Source of the DNA: Spodoptera frugiperda
Taxonomy: Eukaryota > Arthropoda > Insecta > Lepidoptera > Noctuidae
NCBI RefSeq assembly: GCF_023101765.2
Contig: NC_064212.1
Location: forward strand, 6,200,001 to 6,264,000
Direction of reading: 5' to 3'
Length of the DNA: 64,000 nt
Part shown: positions 9,601 to 21,754 of the stretch, one piece after another
How positions within the stretch are numbered: position 1 is the stretch's first letter
Layout: every line of letters begins with the position of its first letter
Translations under genes and position numbers: made by a program
Notes under the pieces: generated by a model
Databases searched by the model: none
What the model saw: only the letters and a program-made list of their open reading frames with translations
What the model was told of the DNA's origin: nothing

Positions 9601-11434
9601 TCATCGGTCAGTTTTTTAATTCATAATTAAACGAAATAAGTCCTTGTTTCTATCTGTATATTTCATAAAACATTGTTTCTGTTTCAGGTGTCCACTAGCA
9701 TCGACTATGTTGCTTCTTATAGCGGCAGGAGTCGAACCCAGCACGTTTCCTTTGATTGACACGCCACCGCCGGATTCTGTTAAAGCTTCACTGAGTTTAC
9801 TGAAAGAATTAGGTAAGTTTTTATAACAATTATGTAACATGATACACAAACACATGTGACATGTGTTTAAAACACATGTTACGATTATAATGCAGAAGTT
9901 TCAAATGGACTATGGACTGCTATTATTTCTGACACCATGTCTGCAATTCATTTTCATTACTATTGATAATAACACCTTGTCACTATTTCATTAATTTAAA
10001 CTGATGACGTGTTTATTTCAGGTGCCATTGACAGTGAGGTGAATCCTAAACTGACAGTAATTGGGAAAAAGATGTCGACTTTCCCAATTGAACCAAAATA
10101 TTCCAAAGTTCTGCTATGCGCACCAGAGTACAATTGTTTGGATGAGGTAAGTACACCGAGATATTTTGATCCTAAACATTAAAAAAAAAAGATTTGTACC
10201 AAAATAAATTTTGCGATTTATGTATGGTTATTCGAGAGACCCTAACTAATTTCGTCTCAAACCGGGGCTCTTAATCATAAGCTACATGCTCGGAATAACT
10301 TAAGCAGTCACAAATATAATTTTAAATGTTACAAACGTTAGTAAACGAAATTCTATAAAATTTATGCATTTTTAAATATAATTTTGGTATTCTGTTCCAG
10401 GCTCTCAGTTTAATAGCAGTGTTATCAAGTGAAAACGTGTTCCATACACCCATGCACAAGAGGGAAGAAGCTATAAAAGTGAAACAAAAGTTCTTATCAC
10501 CACTGGGAGACCACATTACTCTATTGAATGTGTTTAAAGCTTTCTGCAAAGCTCCTTTGAAAAAGGTTAGTTGTAAAAGTAGACTTCTAACTTGTTTCGT
10601 TTGTGATATAAATTCAAGATAATTGAACCGTATTTGATGAATTGAAGTTCATAATAATAATGCTTAATTTGTTTTTCAGCAATGGTGTAAAGAAAATTAT
10701 TTAAATCACAAGAACTTGACGTATGCGAGTGAGGTTCGACAACAGTTGCTCGCGATCTGCTTGAAATTAAATATGACTGTCACCAGCTGTGGACAGGCGT
10801 ATGAACAGGTACAGTATCTCTTTCTGTTCTTGAATATACATTCAATATTTGCGTTCTTTGTAAAAGTATTATAAATAATAAATAGGTATTATTTGTTACT
10901 ACTACTGCCATCAATTTTGTAATTAGTCATCAGTATTATAGAAAATAATAAAATTAGTATAATTTAGACTGAATAGGACACAATCCCAGATTCCAGATAT
11001 TATTATAGTTAACATAGAACTGAAAAATACTATTAACCTTTTTTCTAAACATATTGTCTTACTTAGATTAGATTTGGGTTCCGGCTCATCAGGGGTTTAA
11101 ATAACCTTTAAAAATGAATTGTCGGCTGACAGACCTTGTTATATTTCAGGTACTTAAATGTTTACTGTGCGGTTTGTTCACGAACTGCGCGTGGCAGCGC
11201 GGCGGCGCGGGCCTGGCGCGGTCGGCGGGGCGCTACGTGACGGCGGGCGGCGCGGCGGCGGCGCTGCACCCCGCGTCGGCGCTGCAGGCGCTGCGCCCGC
11301 CGCCGCCCGCGCTGCTCTACACCGAGCTGCTGGCCACGGGCCGCACCTACATGCTCACGGTGTCGGCCATACAGCCGCAGTGGCTGCACCAGGTCGCGCC
11401 CGAGTACGCGCGCCGCTGCCGCGCCAACCGGTGA
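6685..11434 (+). CDS. DHX33: DHX33: DEAH-box RNA helicase
   Basis: Twelve exons (6685-6938, 7207-7416, 7752-7974, 8178-8362, 8448-8523, 8637-8824, 9285-9458, 9688-9812, 10022-10146, 10401-10565, 10680-10808, 11150-11434) join in frame into 712 aa, against 707 in human. In order: a basic, asparagine-rich N-terminal tail (1-75); Walker A GETGSGKT (100-107); TQPRRVAA; DEAH (197-200); SAT (234-236); TNIAEASVT (355-363); QRAGRAGR (402-409); then the HA2/ratchet and OB-fold C-terminus with GDHITLLNVFKAF and LLYTELLATGRTYM. DHX33 is a nucleolar ATP-dependent RNA helicase; in mammals it acts in rRNA synthesis and translation start. The sixth exon is placed at 8637 because only that acceptor keeps the frame. 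The ATG at 6685 is preferred over one at 6634 since an acceptor lies between them. The last exon is strikingly GC-rich. Confidence 0.95.
7981..8101. repeat. Imperfect tandem repeat in DHX33 intron 3
   Basis: The phrase CTATAATATCTTTTTC followed by TTCTCTGTGRACTATAG recurs with changes two to three times between about 7987 and 8100, just after the exon ending at 7974. The last two copies are closest to each other. It looks like local slippage and is removed with the intron. Confidence 0.6.
8871..8968 (-). mobile_element. Degenerate SINE fragment in DHX33 intron 6 (family A)
   Basis: The phrases CTAAAGGGGTAGGTAAAGCC, CAATACCTAC, and GTCCATGTAATAGGAGATTAGCCTA appear in the same order as in the complete copy at 40750-41032 (CGAAGCGGTAGGCGGAGGTG, TGTACACCTA, GTCCCATATAATAGGGGCTG with AACCTATTG). 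Only the 3' half of the element is present and it is strongly diverged. Orientation matches the other copies: the element's sense strand is minus. Confidence 0.6.
9848..9868. repeat. Perfect 10-bp-arm palindrome in DHX33 intron 8
   Basis: AAACACATGT, a single G, then ACATGTGTTT form a perfect inverted repeat. A third related half, AACACATGTT, follows at 9871-9880. It lies just after the exon ending at 9812. It could be a dimer-binding site or a small hairpin in the pre-mRNA; nothing else supports a function. Confidence 0.7.
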
Positions 11435-12450
11435 CGACGACTTCGCCTGAACATTACGCTAATACTTTGTTCTTTAATTTGTTGCAATGTGATTCTTACG
11501 TCAAACTCCATCGCTATCACTACACCGAGCTGTCTACCGTTTTCAGCAATAAAGAATACCACGTGATAAAGATTGTATATTCTTGATTGACTTAACCATC
11601 CAAAATTTTATATCGTTGGGACGAGAGGAAAGAGTTTAGTAAAAAACGCAAGTTTGTCATTGATTTTTGAATAAATTGTTTTTATGTAAGAGTAACATTG
11701 TCGTTTTTTCAAATGGTACAACAATGCATTTTTATTGATATGTTATTGTTTAAAAAGTTACATTTATTATTTTATGTGTGTGATATAAAAATAAGTTTAT
11801 AGGTTTATTATGATTTGTTTTAAGATACAGTTTGTTACTTAATACTACACTGCTTTAACCTGCCTACTAAACTGTTTACTGCCATTAAAGTATTGATTTA
11901 TGTTCTGTGTCTCATATGTCTGTGATTAGTTTGAACAATATTTTGACCGCCACTCGTTTATACAGGACAAATTTAAATGTTTTAATATTAAACATAAATA
12001 ACGATACTTAACGGACAATTTGTTATGGACCGTGACTTCTAATTTATATGAAGTGCAGAATGCAGCTACATTAGTAAAATTAGGTGAAAAGAAAGAAGGA
12101 AGGAAGGAAGATAACTTTCGACCACACATGAATTTGGCACTTTTACGACAGAAGCACGTACCTTTTTTGACGCGGTGGTCAAAAGGCTTGGAATGCAAAA
12201 ATAGTACAATACTTAGTACACCTGGTTTCTTACCAGGTCTACATTTCCGAATGATTTATATAACATGAATTTGATATATGTTATTCATAAATGTGTAAAC
12301 ATTTTAAATGTAGTTGTAATGCATAATTATTAGGATACCGCCTGGTGCTAAATACGAGGTTTATATTTAAGTTTAAATCTTGATGTTAAATGTTATTAAG
12401 TGTAAATAATTGTAACATACCGAATAAACTTATTTGATTTTAAATCTAGT
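11435..12450 (+). other. DHX33 3' UTR and downstream flank
   Basis: Downstream of the stop the sequence returns to AT-rich. Candidate poly(A) signals are AATAAA at 11548-11553, AATAAA within gaataaattg near 11670, and AATAAA near 12422. The nearest gives a 3' UTR of about 130 nt and the furthest about 1 kb. Short ORFs in both strands here do not resemble proteins. Confidence 0.4.
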
Positions 12451-13167
12451 GCTTTTACTTAACAAGTGATGTGAAATGATATTTACACCTATAGAATAAT
12501 AGTAGTCCAAACAGCTTAGACGAGTTTTTTCAGTGAAGTAAAGCTCTTGTTATTGATTGTTGATTCCATCTTTAGTTTTAAATAAAATATTAATTATTAT
12601 TTTTTATAATATATAACAGTGTTATCACACGCACATACGTAGAACGTAATCAAAAAGTGAAGAGACAATTTGAAGTTATAAATAAGCGTAGGTAGGTGTT
12701 ATTACAAATACTTTTATCTCACGAATTAAACTGCACTCGGTACAAATTACAACCTAGGTTCGTAATAAACCTACTTGGTTTGTAAGTTAAGAGTACACTC
12801 AGTTTCCCCATTTTGTAGATCTAATTTGCATACTAACAGATCAGATTGTTGCATTCAGATTGAAATGAGATCGTAAAGCAGATTACGTTTATGGTCGTCG
12901 TCTCATATTCTTGAATGCTGTGTAAAAGTTTCCATTCCAGCTTCTAATTAAAATAGCTCCTTGCCAAATTTAATTTCCTCTCGCACTTCTTTAAAATTTA
13001 TTCTGTAATAAGCAGCAATGGAAGTCGTAAAAAAAGGATCCGAGAGAGAAGTGCGGACATTCCCCTCATTAAAATCATTCCAGCTGGAAGCGGAACAATG
13101 TTAATTCGATAATTATGTAAATTTTCTCGAAATAATTCATTAAAATTTATGACGTACAGTAGGTGCG

Positions 13168-13207
13168 TATAAAAGGGATCGAGCGCTTGACTTAAAGATG
13201 CTCAGTT
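13168..13207 (+). promoter_or_regulatory. Candidate TATA plus initiator core promoter
   Basis: TATAAAAG at 13168-13175 is followed by TCAGTT at 13202-13207, the arthropod initiator consensus with A at 13204. The spacing, 36 bp from the first T to the initiator A, is several bases longer than usual. A GTGAGC donor-like site follows at about 13239, which would give a very short first exon. No coding exon is visible downstream in the window, so either the gene extends far or this is coincidence. Confidence 0.25.
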
Positions 13208-13377
13208 TGTTTCTCGAAGCAGTAGAGAACTTCATCCTACGTGAGCTACGCTGACACATAAATATCTACCTCTGTCGGCATCATTATGTAGCAGTAATAC
13301 TTTCAGTCACTGCACCAACTCTGCAGACCATGCTACGTAATACTTATGATATCAATCAAAAAACAATTACCGTCGTA

Positions 13378-13433
13378 TCATCACACCCTTTTACCTATCT
13401 ACGAAGGGGTAGGCAGAGGTGAACATTACGGCA
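13378..13433 (-). mobile_element. SINE fragment (family A, 3' part)
   Basis: TACGAAGGGGTAGGCAGAGG followed by TGAACATTACGGCA matches the conserved 3'-side block seen in the copies at 40750 and 48071. The tRNA-like head is absent. Orientation matches the other copies (sense strand minus). Confidence 0.7.
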
Positions 13434-16400
13434 ATCTTTATCTATCTTTAATATATACCTACTGTTAGGTATAGTTGCTATAAGTTTGCGGCAGAGGTGC
13501 GCGGCGCGCGACGTAGGAATTATTCAATATTCTGTTCAGCCGCCTTCATATAAGTTCGCAATTCTAATTTTGCAAGTCAAAATATATGACAACCGGATTC
13601 ACATATGGGAAACAGGGCTTCCACAATTCATGCGACGTGTACCAATGCTTTTATTCTTTATTCCGCTTGGGTACATGACGTGGAATTTCGATAGCATTTA
13701 ATGGTAAAAAACAAGGTTGACGTTAAAATGAGCTTATTACTTTTAGGTATTTGTATTTGTTTGCTGTTTATTATTGTAAAAATAAATATAACATAAAAAT
13801 AAATATAGAGCAAGTTATCTACTGTGTCGTTCCGTGTCTGTGTCTGAGTATAGGTATAACTATAGCTAGCTTGCTAGGTAGGTTTAGGTCGCTAGAAATA
13901 TTGGCTACAAGTTTTCCATTTGTTATCATTTTGTTATAAATAACTTTTTAAAATTCTCTTGAAACTTGTCGGAACTGATATCGGTATTTCAGGTAGTCTG
14001 CAGTGTTCTCTATTATGAGAGCAAAACTTTGCAGTCTTTTACGTCTTATTACTTACAACTCTTCATAAAACTTTATAAGAAAGACAGATGGCTTAGGTTA
14101 GTTATGGCTAGTCATTGAAAAAGAATTTTACGTTAGAACGTCAAAAACATTTTGTTTTTCTACGTTTTACTATCAGGTAGAACCTGTATGAATTTAAGCA
14201 CTTAGGTACCTTCTTATAAAACTTAGAAAGATTAAGATGCTAAAAAATGTCTAACGTCTTTCAATATAGAGTCGACTATTGCTTGCAGGATGTATTAAAG
14301 TTGATTGTCGCTTATACATAGTAGTACGGGCATAACAATAAGAAGGAGTAAATGGGTTCATATGTACGTAGCGCACATATATGTAGCCTCATTTGTAGGT
14401 GCAAAGGCTGCGGTCCTATGCCCGCTGTGGCTAATGGGACTTTGGAATGGATGCCGTCGTCGATAACGTTCTCCCTCGTGTCTGGTTTTTGTGTTTTTAG
14501 CGCTAATTGCCCAACTTTCTTCTAATAAATTACTTGCTTTTGATACGTCATCAATTATGGGTGCTTGTACCTAATGAAAATTGAGTATAGATATACCTAC
14601 CACACTCTGCAGATTTTCGCTCTTGTGTGGGCGTAGGGGGATTTATGAATTTTCTCATAAATTTTACATTTTGAATTTTCACTAGCCTATCAACCATTTT
14701 GTACTGTTTATCACACAACCATTTTGTACGTGTTTTTGTGTGTAAAGCGTGGAAGGCATTTACGAGGATGTGAATAAATAACAAACTAATCTTTAACATG
14801 TTAGCGGCTCGATCGTTGTTTGTTAGGTGGAGATGATAACAGAATATGAGATGAGTCCATGCTCACGTGCCCGCGTCTATTGCCAGTCGTGCGTACAAGT
14901 AGAAATTGTATAAAAGCTTTGGCGAGCAAATGGAGAAGTAGGTATATCTATAGATAGATATTTTCACAACAGTTACCTCTCGGAAGGGTCCAGCGTCTCG
15001 AGGGACCGAGTTTGGACCGCGCTACTCCACAAGGATCTCGTTACGTGTATCGTTTCAATATATCTATATTCGTAGGTCCCACTTTGTTGTTACAGTAGGT
15101 TCTCATTTTATTCGGAGTTTTTTTACGTAAAGCCATACCTATCTAGGTATTTTTATTTTGGGCTACAACAACGCTTTACTAACGTTTTATATTTTCCTTA
15201 CAATAGCTTAGTAAACGCCTAACGTTCAAATAACATTACTCAGACATTTGTTCTGCGACATTTTTCTTGTTATCGTCCTTAAGATGCTCTCCAATCAGCG
15301 AATGTTTCTAAGGCACGTTTTCCATGTTTACGTTATATTTAAAAGCAAAAATAACAGATTTTAATAAACCTAATTCTTGGTACGTCGATGTATATAAAAT
15401 GGTAACAAGAGTGAATAATATAGATGAGTCAACTGTTTACCTTTTAATGATAACTACGGGGATCCGTTATATCAGTATTGCACTATGTTAATTTCTGTTC
15501 GGTAATTGCTTGAGCATCTAGAATACCAATTTGATTTGGTTAATACAATAAAATATAATGCGGTTAAAACCGTTGCGAATCCGTTGTAGGTAGGTACTAC
15601 GATCGCGGCCTGAAAGTATGATTTTTCATAGTTTTCATGTCTCTCATCATTCATCACAGAAGCTTCATGCGTATTACATGCGTAGGTATCTGTTAAGGCC
15701 TTAGCAAACAAAGTGATTGTGATTGCACATCCTGAAGATATCAACATTTGTCTTATATAAAAATAGCTTCTTCACGCGACTTCGCGCTGTTTTAAAGGGT
15801 TTGGGAAGGGTTATAAAAATGTACTACTATTTTAGAACGAATGATATTTCTACCATCAATAACATTTTATTTATTTATTGACAACTGAGAAAAACTAAAT
15901 TAACTGAAATCCAATTAGTCGTTTTTTTATTTATTCATGTTTTTGTAGTCAGTTCGGGACTTTTTGACCAATTCCAAAATTGTTGAGTATCTTACGTTAA
16001 TTTTGTAGATTTTTTTTTGCATTATCACCTCCCGAGGAGAATACGTCGAATTACAAGTCACCCTATATACTGAAAAATAATAGATAATACTTGTGCTTGT
16101 ACACCTTTGTTTATTCATTCAGAGACTGAAAAACACGGTGTAATGTAATGCAAAAGTCAAATTATTATAATTCAACTGCAGCAACTACGTACGTTCACCT
16201 GCAAAACATGCGGTATGTAGATTAACGAACAGTTCGTGCATTAAAATGCAGATGTAAGTAAATAATAGGGTTTGTTTTTCACCGTGGCCCCGTCAGCAGG
16301 AGCTTTAATTCGAGTTTAATTAAAATTCACCCGCTATAAATTACCTTCTTCCGGACAAGTTGCGTTCGCATATGGCGTCATTTGTTTTGTTTGTGGTCTA

Positions 16401-18144
16401 CTTCACCGCGTGTCATCATATTAAATTATAGAAATGCTTATTGCATTATTTGTACTAGGTACGTAGTAATTAAGCAGTTTGCTTTGATCCGGACACGAGT
16501 TGGAGTATCATACTTACGAAGGAGATGAGACCATACTTACACTACTACACTAACACAGAAGTCCAACGTCAAATTGTATACTTAATCGCTGCCATTAGGT
16601 AAGGTACATAAGATACCATTCAGTTGTTACGATGTAACTAACTACTTCACACAACATAACCGCAGCCTTCAAACATTCTTCAACTCCGTTCGTATTTATT
16701 ACCCACACGAGCATTTATTTATAGGACTTAAACGTCAGTGTAGCGGAATATCGACACACGCCCGAGGGAAATAACAAAACAATTTGCAATGGAATTGCAA
16801 ATGTACGAACATAAGTGCCAACAAAATTTTATCTGAGAGACACTTTTCAAATCTAGTCGTGTGATGTGCGTCTCCAGTCTCCAGTCAGCGTACTCGTTGC
16901 GAATACTATAGAAATTCGTTTACAAGCTAAAAGCTTTCCATTTGGTCGGTAAAACGCCGTACATACGGAGAGGTGTCGCTGTTCTGTGAACGTTTTGTTG
17001 ACATATTAGTATTACATGCCATGCTAGGGTTTAACTAAACGTACTATTTACAGCTTTCACGTTTATCTACAAACCACAGACGCATATTTATATCACGAAA
17101 GGAGCATTATTCTTTGAATGTATTGTCTGCAAAAATAACGTATCGAGTAAGGTATCTACTGATTGTCATTTATTAGGATTTATATCTTGTAAATGGAACG
17201 AATCAAAGATCACAATTTCGAAGTCGACGTGTGTAGTAAAGTAAAACAGAAACTTATGTGATATAGTTAGTAATCAGGGCTGTTTAATAAATGACTAGTT
17301 ATGTTCAATACGTAATTAGTTTTATTTTCAAAGCAATTACAAAAGTTTTGTTAGATACCTAAACAGATGCCAATAATTGTAGGCTCGTGCGAGCCTTGCC
17401 TAATGCGTATTTCTATAATTATCTTCCGACCTTTACGGTATAAAATAAAACCTCGGCTTACTTTATGTATTTAATTAATTTCCCTAAATACTCATTATTT
17501 TAAGTTAGCTACTAAATATCTCGGCATTACTTCTTTCTTTGAAATCCTATTGTTTATAAAAATCTCATTACAATTTGTTCTAAGATAGTCCCCACGGGAA
17601 CGCTACGGCGCAAAGTAATCAAATCGTTACACATTTATATAGATATTTAAGATATCTTTTAACCAATGACGCGAAAAATGGCGGCGCTTAGGTAGATGTC
17701 TCCGTGAAAGTGCTTATTTGCATCAAGATGAGAGAGAATGAGGAAAAATGAAGTGTTGAGAAACGTGGCACCGAAATTAATTTAATTGTGAATACCTTCA
17801 AACGAGGTTTTAATTTAAACTACGTTCATCGAGGCCAATAAATGATCGAAGGGAGTTACAGTAGGTACTTACGTGATATGATCGAACAACAAAATTATGT
17901 TTAAGTAGAAGTAAATATACCTAGATATGTTTTAAGAGCCAAGAAATGCTTTTCTTGTTATTGTTATCGATTGGCTTAGGAAATCAGATATTTACAGGCA
18001 ATATGTTACTGAACTCTGCGCTTATCGCTGATTGGACACTTCCTTCCAAAAGCCGGCCAAACCACACCGCAACGATACTACACCGCTCCTAGTATTAAGG
18101 ACTAGCTTTGTGGAACATAGTTGCTAATGACACGTTACGTAATC

Positions 18145-18324
18145 TTACTAAAAATATGAATGCGAATGTTTGTGAGTTATGTGTATGTTTGATACTCAAT
18201 CTCGTCAAAATAGCTGAAGGGATCGGGATGAAATTTGAAACAGGGGTAGGTTATGGTCTGGAATAAAACACAGGACACATTTTATACCACGGGATCGCGG
18301 GCCAAGCCACTGACAGAAGCTAGT
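18145..18324. mobile_element. Helitron-like/Lep1-type non-autonomous repeat copy
   Basis: The copy opens with TTACTAAAAATATGAATGCG and continues through TTTGTGAGTTATGTGTATGT, GATGAAATTTGAAACAGGGG, and GGTCTGGAATAAAACACAGG to a terminus containing GGGATCGCGGGCCAAGCC and ending GAAGCTAGT. This order of blocks matches a dispersed repeat I know from many lepidopteran genomes. The terminal CTAG preceded by a GC-rich stretch is what Helitron-type 3' ends look like. No protein is encoded. The superfamily assignment is from memory and is less certain than the repeat call. Confidence 0.55.
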
Positions 18325-20708
18325 GCATTATATAGTTTTTTTTCTGTGTTTAAAAATCCGATAATTAATAAGCTGAAAGTTTGTAACGAATGGATTTGAA
18401 ATTATAGGTCAATTTATCCTAGAAGAAAAAATATTAACCAACTAGAGATATTATTGTAACGTTTAAATATGTCTTCATGACCTTACTAGTGCTAGTAGTT
18501 ATACACACACTTGGTCACATAAGATATAAGATCTATAAAAGGTTTTATAAATAGAATTAAAAGTAGCTGTTTTAAGGAAAATCCCATAGGAGTGCCGAGC
18601 TCATTGATATAACTCGGAATATCACTGTGGCTACCGCAAAGGGGCGTAACCTATCTATCTTGGTAGACAATGGGTTTATTTCTGTCGATCTAGATTTATA
18701 CAAGGTGTGTCCCGACTGCCTCCCCCACTGGGCCACCAGCTTATTAACTGCTCGGAATAGTTATGACGCAGACTTTGCATTCAGTGAATTTTAGTGTTTA
18801 TCTTAACTGTTAGGGAGATATTTTACTAAGATCCGAAGTCAAATGAAAACTCCACACCATTTGTTCCCATAAAACGAACCCGCAAATGAATAATTTGAAA
18901 TAATTTTGGTTTTTGTTACAACTGTAGTTCAACCTAACACAGCTATCTCATGGAACAAACTAGCAGTGTAATGGATATCTACTGCAGTTTCCACGCTTTG
19001 GGTGAATAGCAAAAAGTTTTCAGCACGTTGTTTTGCGCTTAGTATTTATTATTCTGTAGCACGGAAGTGCAATTCACATATCGTGCGACCACTGCGAGCA
19101 CCGAGAGAGCGCTCATAAATGGAGGCAGTTCGCCTTACATCCACGTCGCATCATTTCAAAACTCCAGAACAATGTTTACACTTTAATAAAAATGTATAAG
19201 AATTTTTACTCTCAAATTGCGGTGCTTCTATTGAATTATCACACCCCAAGGAACAAGTAGGTAATTTACGCGTACATTACCGTTATATAATGGCATAAAC
19301 GGATTTACTCGCAGGTGAAGGCATGAAGGTATTTGTCGCGTCGTGAGTGCGGAGCGGCGGACGCAGGGCGCGGCGCGGCGCGGGCTACGAGACAATCTCG
19401 GCGATGGCTCATTCACTGCTGCAACGAGCCGAGCAGAGAATTGAATTGGAAGCAAATGTGCCGTACGGATACTGCCGTCGAATATAAACTGAACCACTCC
19501 CGAGTAAGGCTCTGATCATGAAATAAAGAAAGCCTCAGAAATAAATGTTCTAAACGCCAACTGATTTCAAATTGGATAATAAATATCGGAAGATCTAGGC
19601 GACTTCACTTAATTATCACATGGAAGATGAATGAGTATGTTGTTATTTGTGCTGATGCAGACAGCCGGAAGACAGGTATGTAATGAGAGGAGGGTGACTC
19701 GGTTAACTGTCACTCCGCCCTGTCAGCGCGCTGACTCGGCGTCATAATAAGATATCGTTTGTTTATGTATTTCCATCCATTATTGTATGGAAGCACTAAC
19801 AATATTGCGATTAAACCTCAACTAGTCAGCAAAGTTTCCAATACTATGTTGTTTTTCAACTAAACAATAATCGGAAAATAATAAAAATAAAGGAGATCGT
19901 GCAAGCAGTGCAGCAATTTAATGACAGTGCAATTTGAGTGGGTATATTGAGTTATTATGTACGTTGTGGGTACATAAAGAGCGGCAGTGGTCGCGCCGTT
20001 CCGGAGCGGGGTTTAACAAACGGCTGCGTGCAGGCCGACGGCCGAGGAAGCGTTTGTGGGCGGCTTCATTTCCGTGCGTGCGTCCGCGGCTATGGTCCTA
20101 TTTCCTTCTCACTGATAGTCCGTTTACGACCACAGCTTCTTCGCGACCGTCTCTGCATTGTGAAACACCGTATGTGCACTTATGTCATACCATAAGACTT
20201 GTACTAGATGAAGTAAAATAAAAATACTTTCATACATTATGTTGTCGTATTTTTGTGTTGTATTTATTAGTTAGTTGAATGGTTGTATGTATCAGTTTAT
20301 GTGTTGAAACAAAGCTTATTTTTATTAAGGTAACAACGAAATATTTGCCAAGTCGTCATAATGTTTACATATTTCATTTCTGACAACTTTGATAATGTTA
20401 ATAAAAAGATTTGACCTCACAAAAGTAGATTGATATAAGGGTTGAATGACGTTCCAGATAATAAGTATGTAAGTATTGAAATCCAAGTCGGGGAAAGCCA
20501 TTGAGTTCGAATAATACCTATTTCAATATTCTCTCGTCTCCGAGTTTCTCTATTTCATATAATCCTGAATGGATTCTTATACAGTTCTGACGTATCCTGA
20601 TAAATGATGTTATATTTAAATATACGATTGAGTATTTCTTATTTGTTGATACTTATGAAAAATACGTGCATAAGATTAATACATCGTTGGCTCAATGAAT
20701 GCATGTGC
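18325..20708. other. Non-genic region with GC-rich patches
   Basis: GC/CpG-rich patches stand out at about 19328-19400 (GCGGAGCGGCGGACGCAGGG) and about 19980-20090. Open frames there are long only because stop codons are rare in GC-rich DNA, and they overlap in several frames without known motifs. They may be unidentified regulatory elements or 5' UTR exons. The rest is AT-rich and unremarkable. Confidence 0.35.
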
Positions 20709-20827
20709 ATTCAACGACCTACCGTCAAATTTGCCGTATCGGAAACAATGTCATATTCCACATGTTCGCTATTCAACGACCTACCGTCAAATTTGCCGTA
20801 TCGAAAACAATGACATATTCCACATGT
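20709..20827. repeat. 62-bp tandem duplication
   Basis: A block starting ATTCAACGACCTACCGTCAA and ending CATATTCCACATGT occurs at 20709 and again at 20771, a period of 62 bp. About 57 bp of each unit match, differing at only two positions that I see (GG/GA in TATCGRAAAC and T/A in AATGWCAT). The near identity implies a recent duplication. No coding frame or known element explains it. Confidence 0.9.
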
Positions 20828-21754
20828 CCATGTTCCAAAAATATCTTTGTTTGATTTGTGTAGTATAAGAAGCATAAAACAATTTCTCATTACAACTAAT
20901 GCGCAACCATTTTCGTTCTAATTACGAAATCAAATTCTTAATCACTCTAATTAAGAAGGGATCGTTGATACCAATCAAGGCTATACTAGCACAAAGGGAA
21001 CTTTGCTTCCTTACTGAACATCTAAAAATAGAGCCGGTCGCCATTTACGGCGCCCATGGGAAATGGCGGCCAGTCCTTTACGGGGCCGACAGATTATATG
21101 ACTCTTGATTTTTTGATAGAGATTTATTGACGACCTATCAATATTCTTTCAGGATTCTCATTTTATTATATTAATGGATTGTTCAGATTTGTCTTTTTGT
21201 CTTATCGTAATAGGTTCTCCAAGCTAGGTCTCACCCTGAACGAATTTCCAAGTCAGTTAACAAACTCAATAAGATTAGCTAACGGTGCAGGAAATAATAT
21301 AGTGCCTAGCATCGAAGAGAAATTCAGCGTACAATATGAACTTCTGGTAGTTTATGCTTAATGGTTTCTAGTTTGACTTATTCCAAATATACTGGAATCT
21401 ATTATTTATCATTAAAAATACGCACATGACTACACTAGACCTATTTTTACTGTGCAATGTGCATTAAATGGTGAGCATCATGAATATTGTTGGAGTATTG
21501 TATTGTATCATTCTGGAGCACCCATTTCAAAATATTGTTCGTTTAATAGTACAGGATAATGATGGAGGAGATATGTTTGATTTATGATAGATAGTGAGGA
21601 AGAGGCGCTCATTACACAGCATCATTACCAGTCCCAGGGCAGGCCCTTGTGTCTCAATGGCGGAGCGGTACGAGATAACGGCGCGTCCTCGATACGTGAT
21701 TTGCAACCCTTCGTATTACATTTAATGTGCCACACACATTAAACATATTTATTT
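20828..21754. other. Non-genic, nothing recognised
   Basis: One 60-codon open frame at 21179-21361 reads FSKLGLTLNEFPSQLTNSIR, but it has no known homologue that I recall and no splice context. A moderately GC-rich stretch at 21605-21710 precedes the SINE. No gene is supported. Confidence 0.35.

Larger units (their letters stand above)
12451..18144. other. Non-genic region with a core-promoter-like site
   Basis: No supported coding exon was found. Items listed separately are a TATA/initiator pair at 13168-13207 and a SINE fragment at 13378-13433. At 15764-15830 a short stretch (TAGCTTCTTCACGCGACTTC) resembles the edge of a common lepidopteran dispersed repeat. A second TATA-like TATAAAAG lies near 14909. 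Many TAATTA and ATTTA-type motifs occur, as expected by chance in sequence of this composition. The rest shows no structure I can name. Confidence 0.4.
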
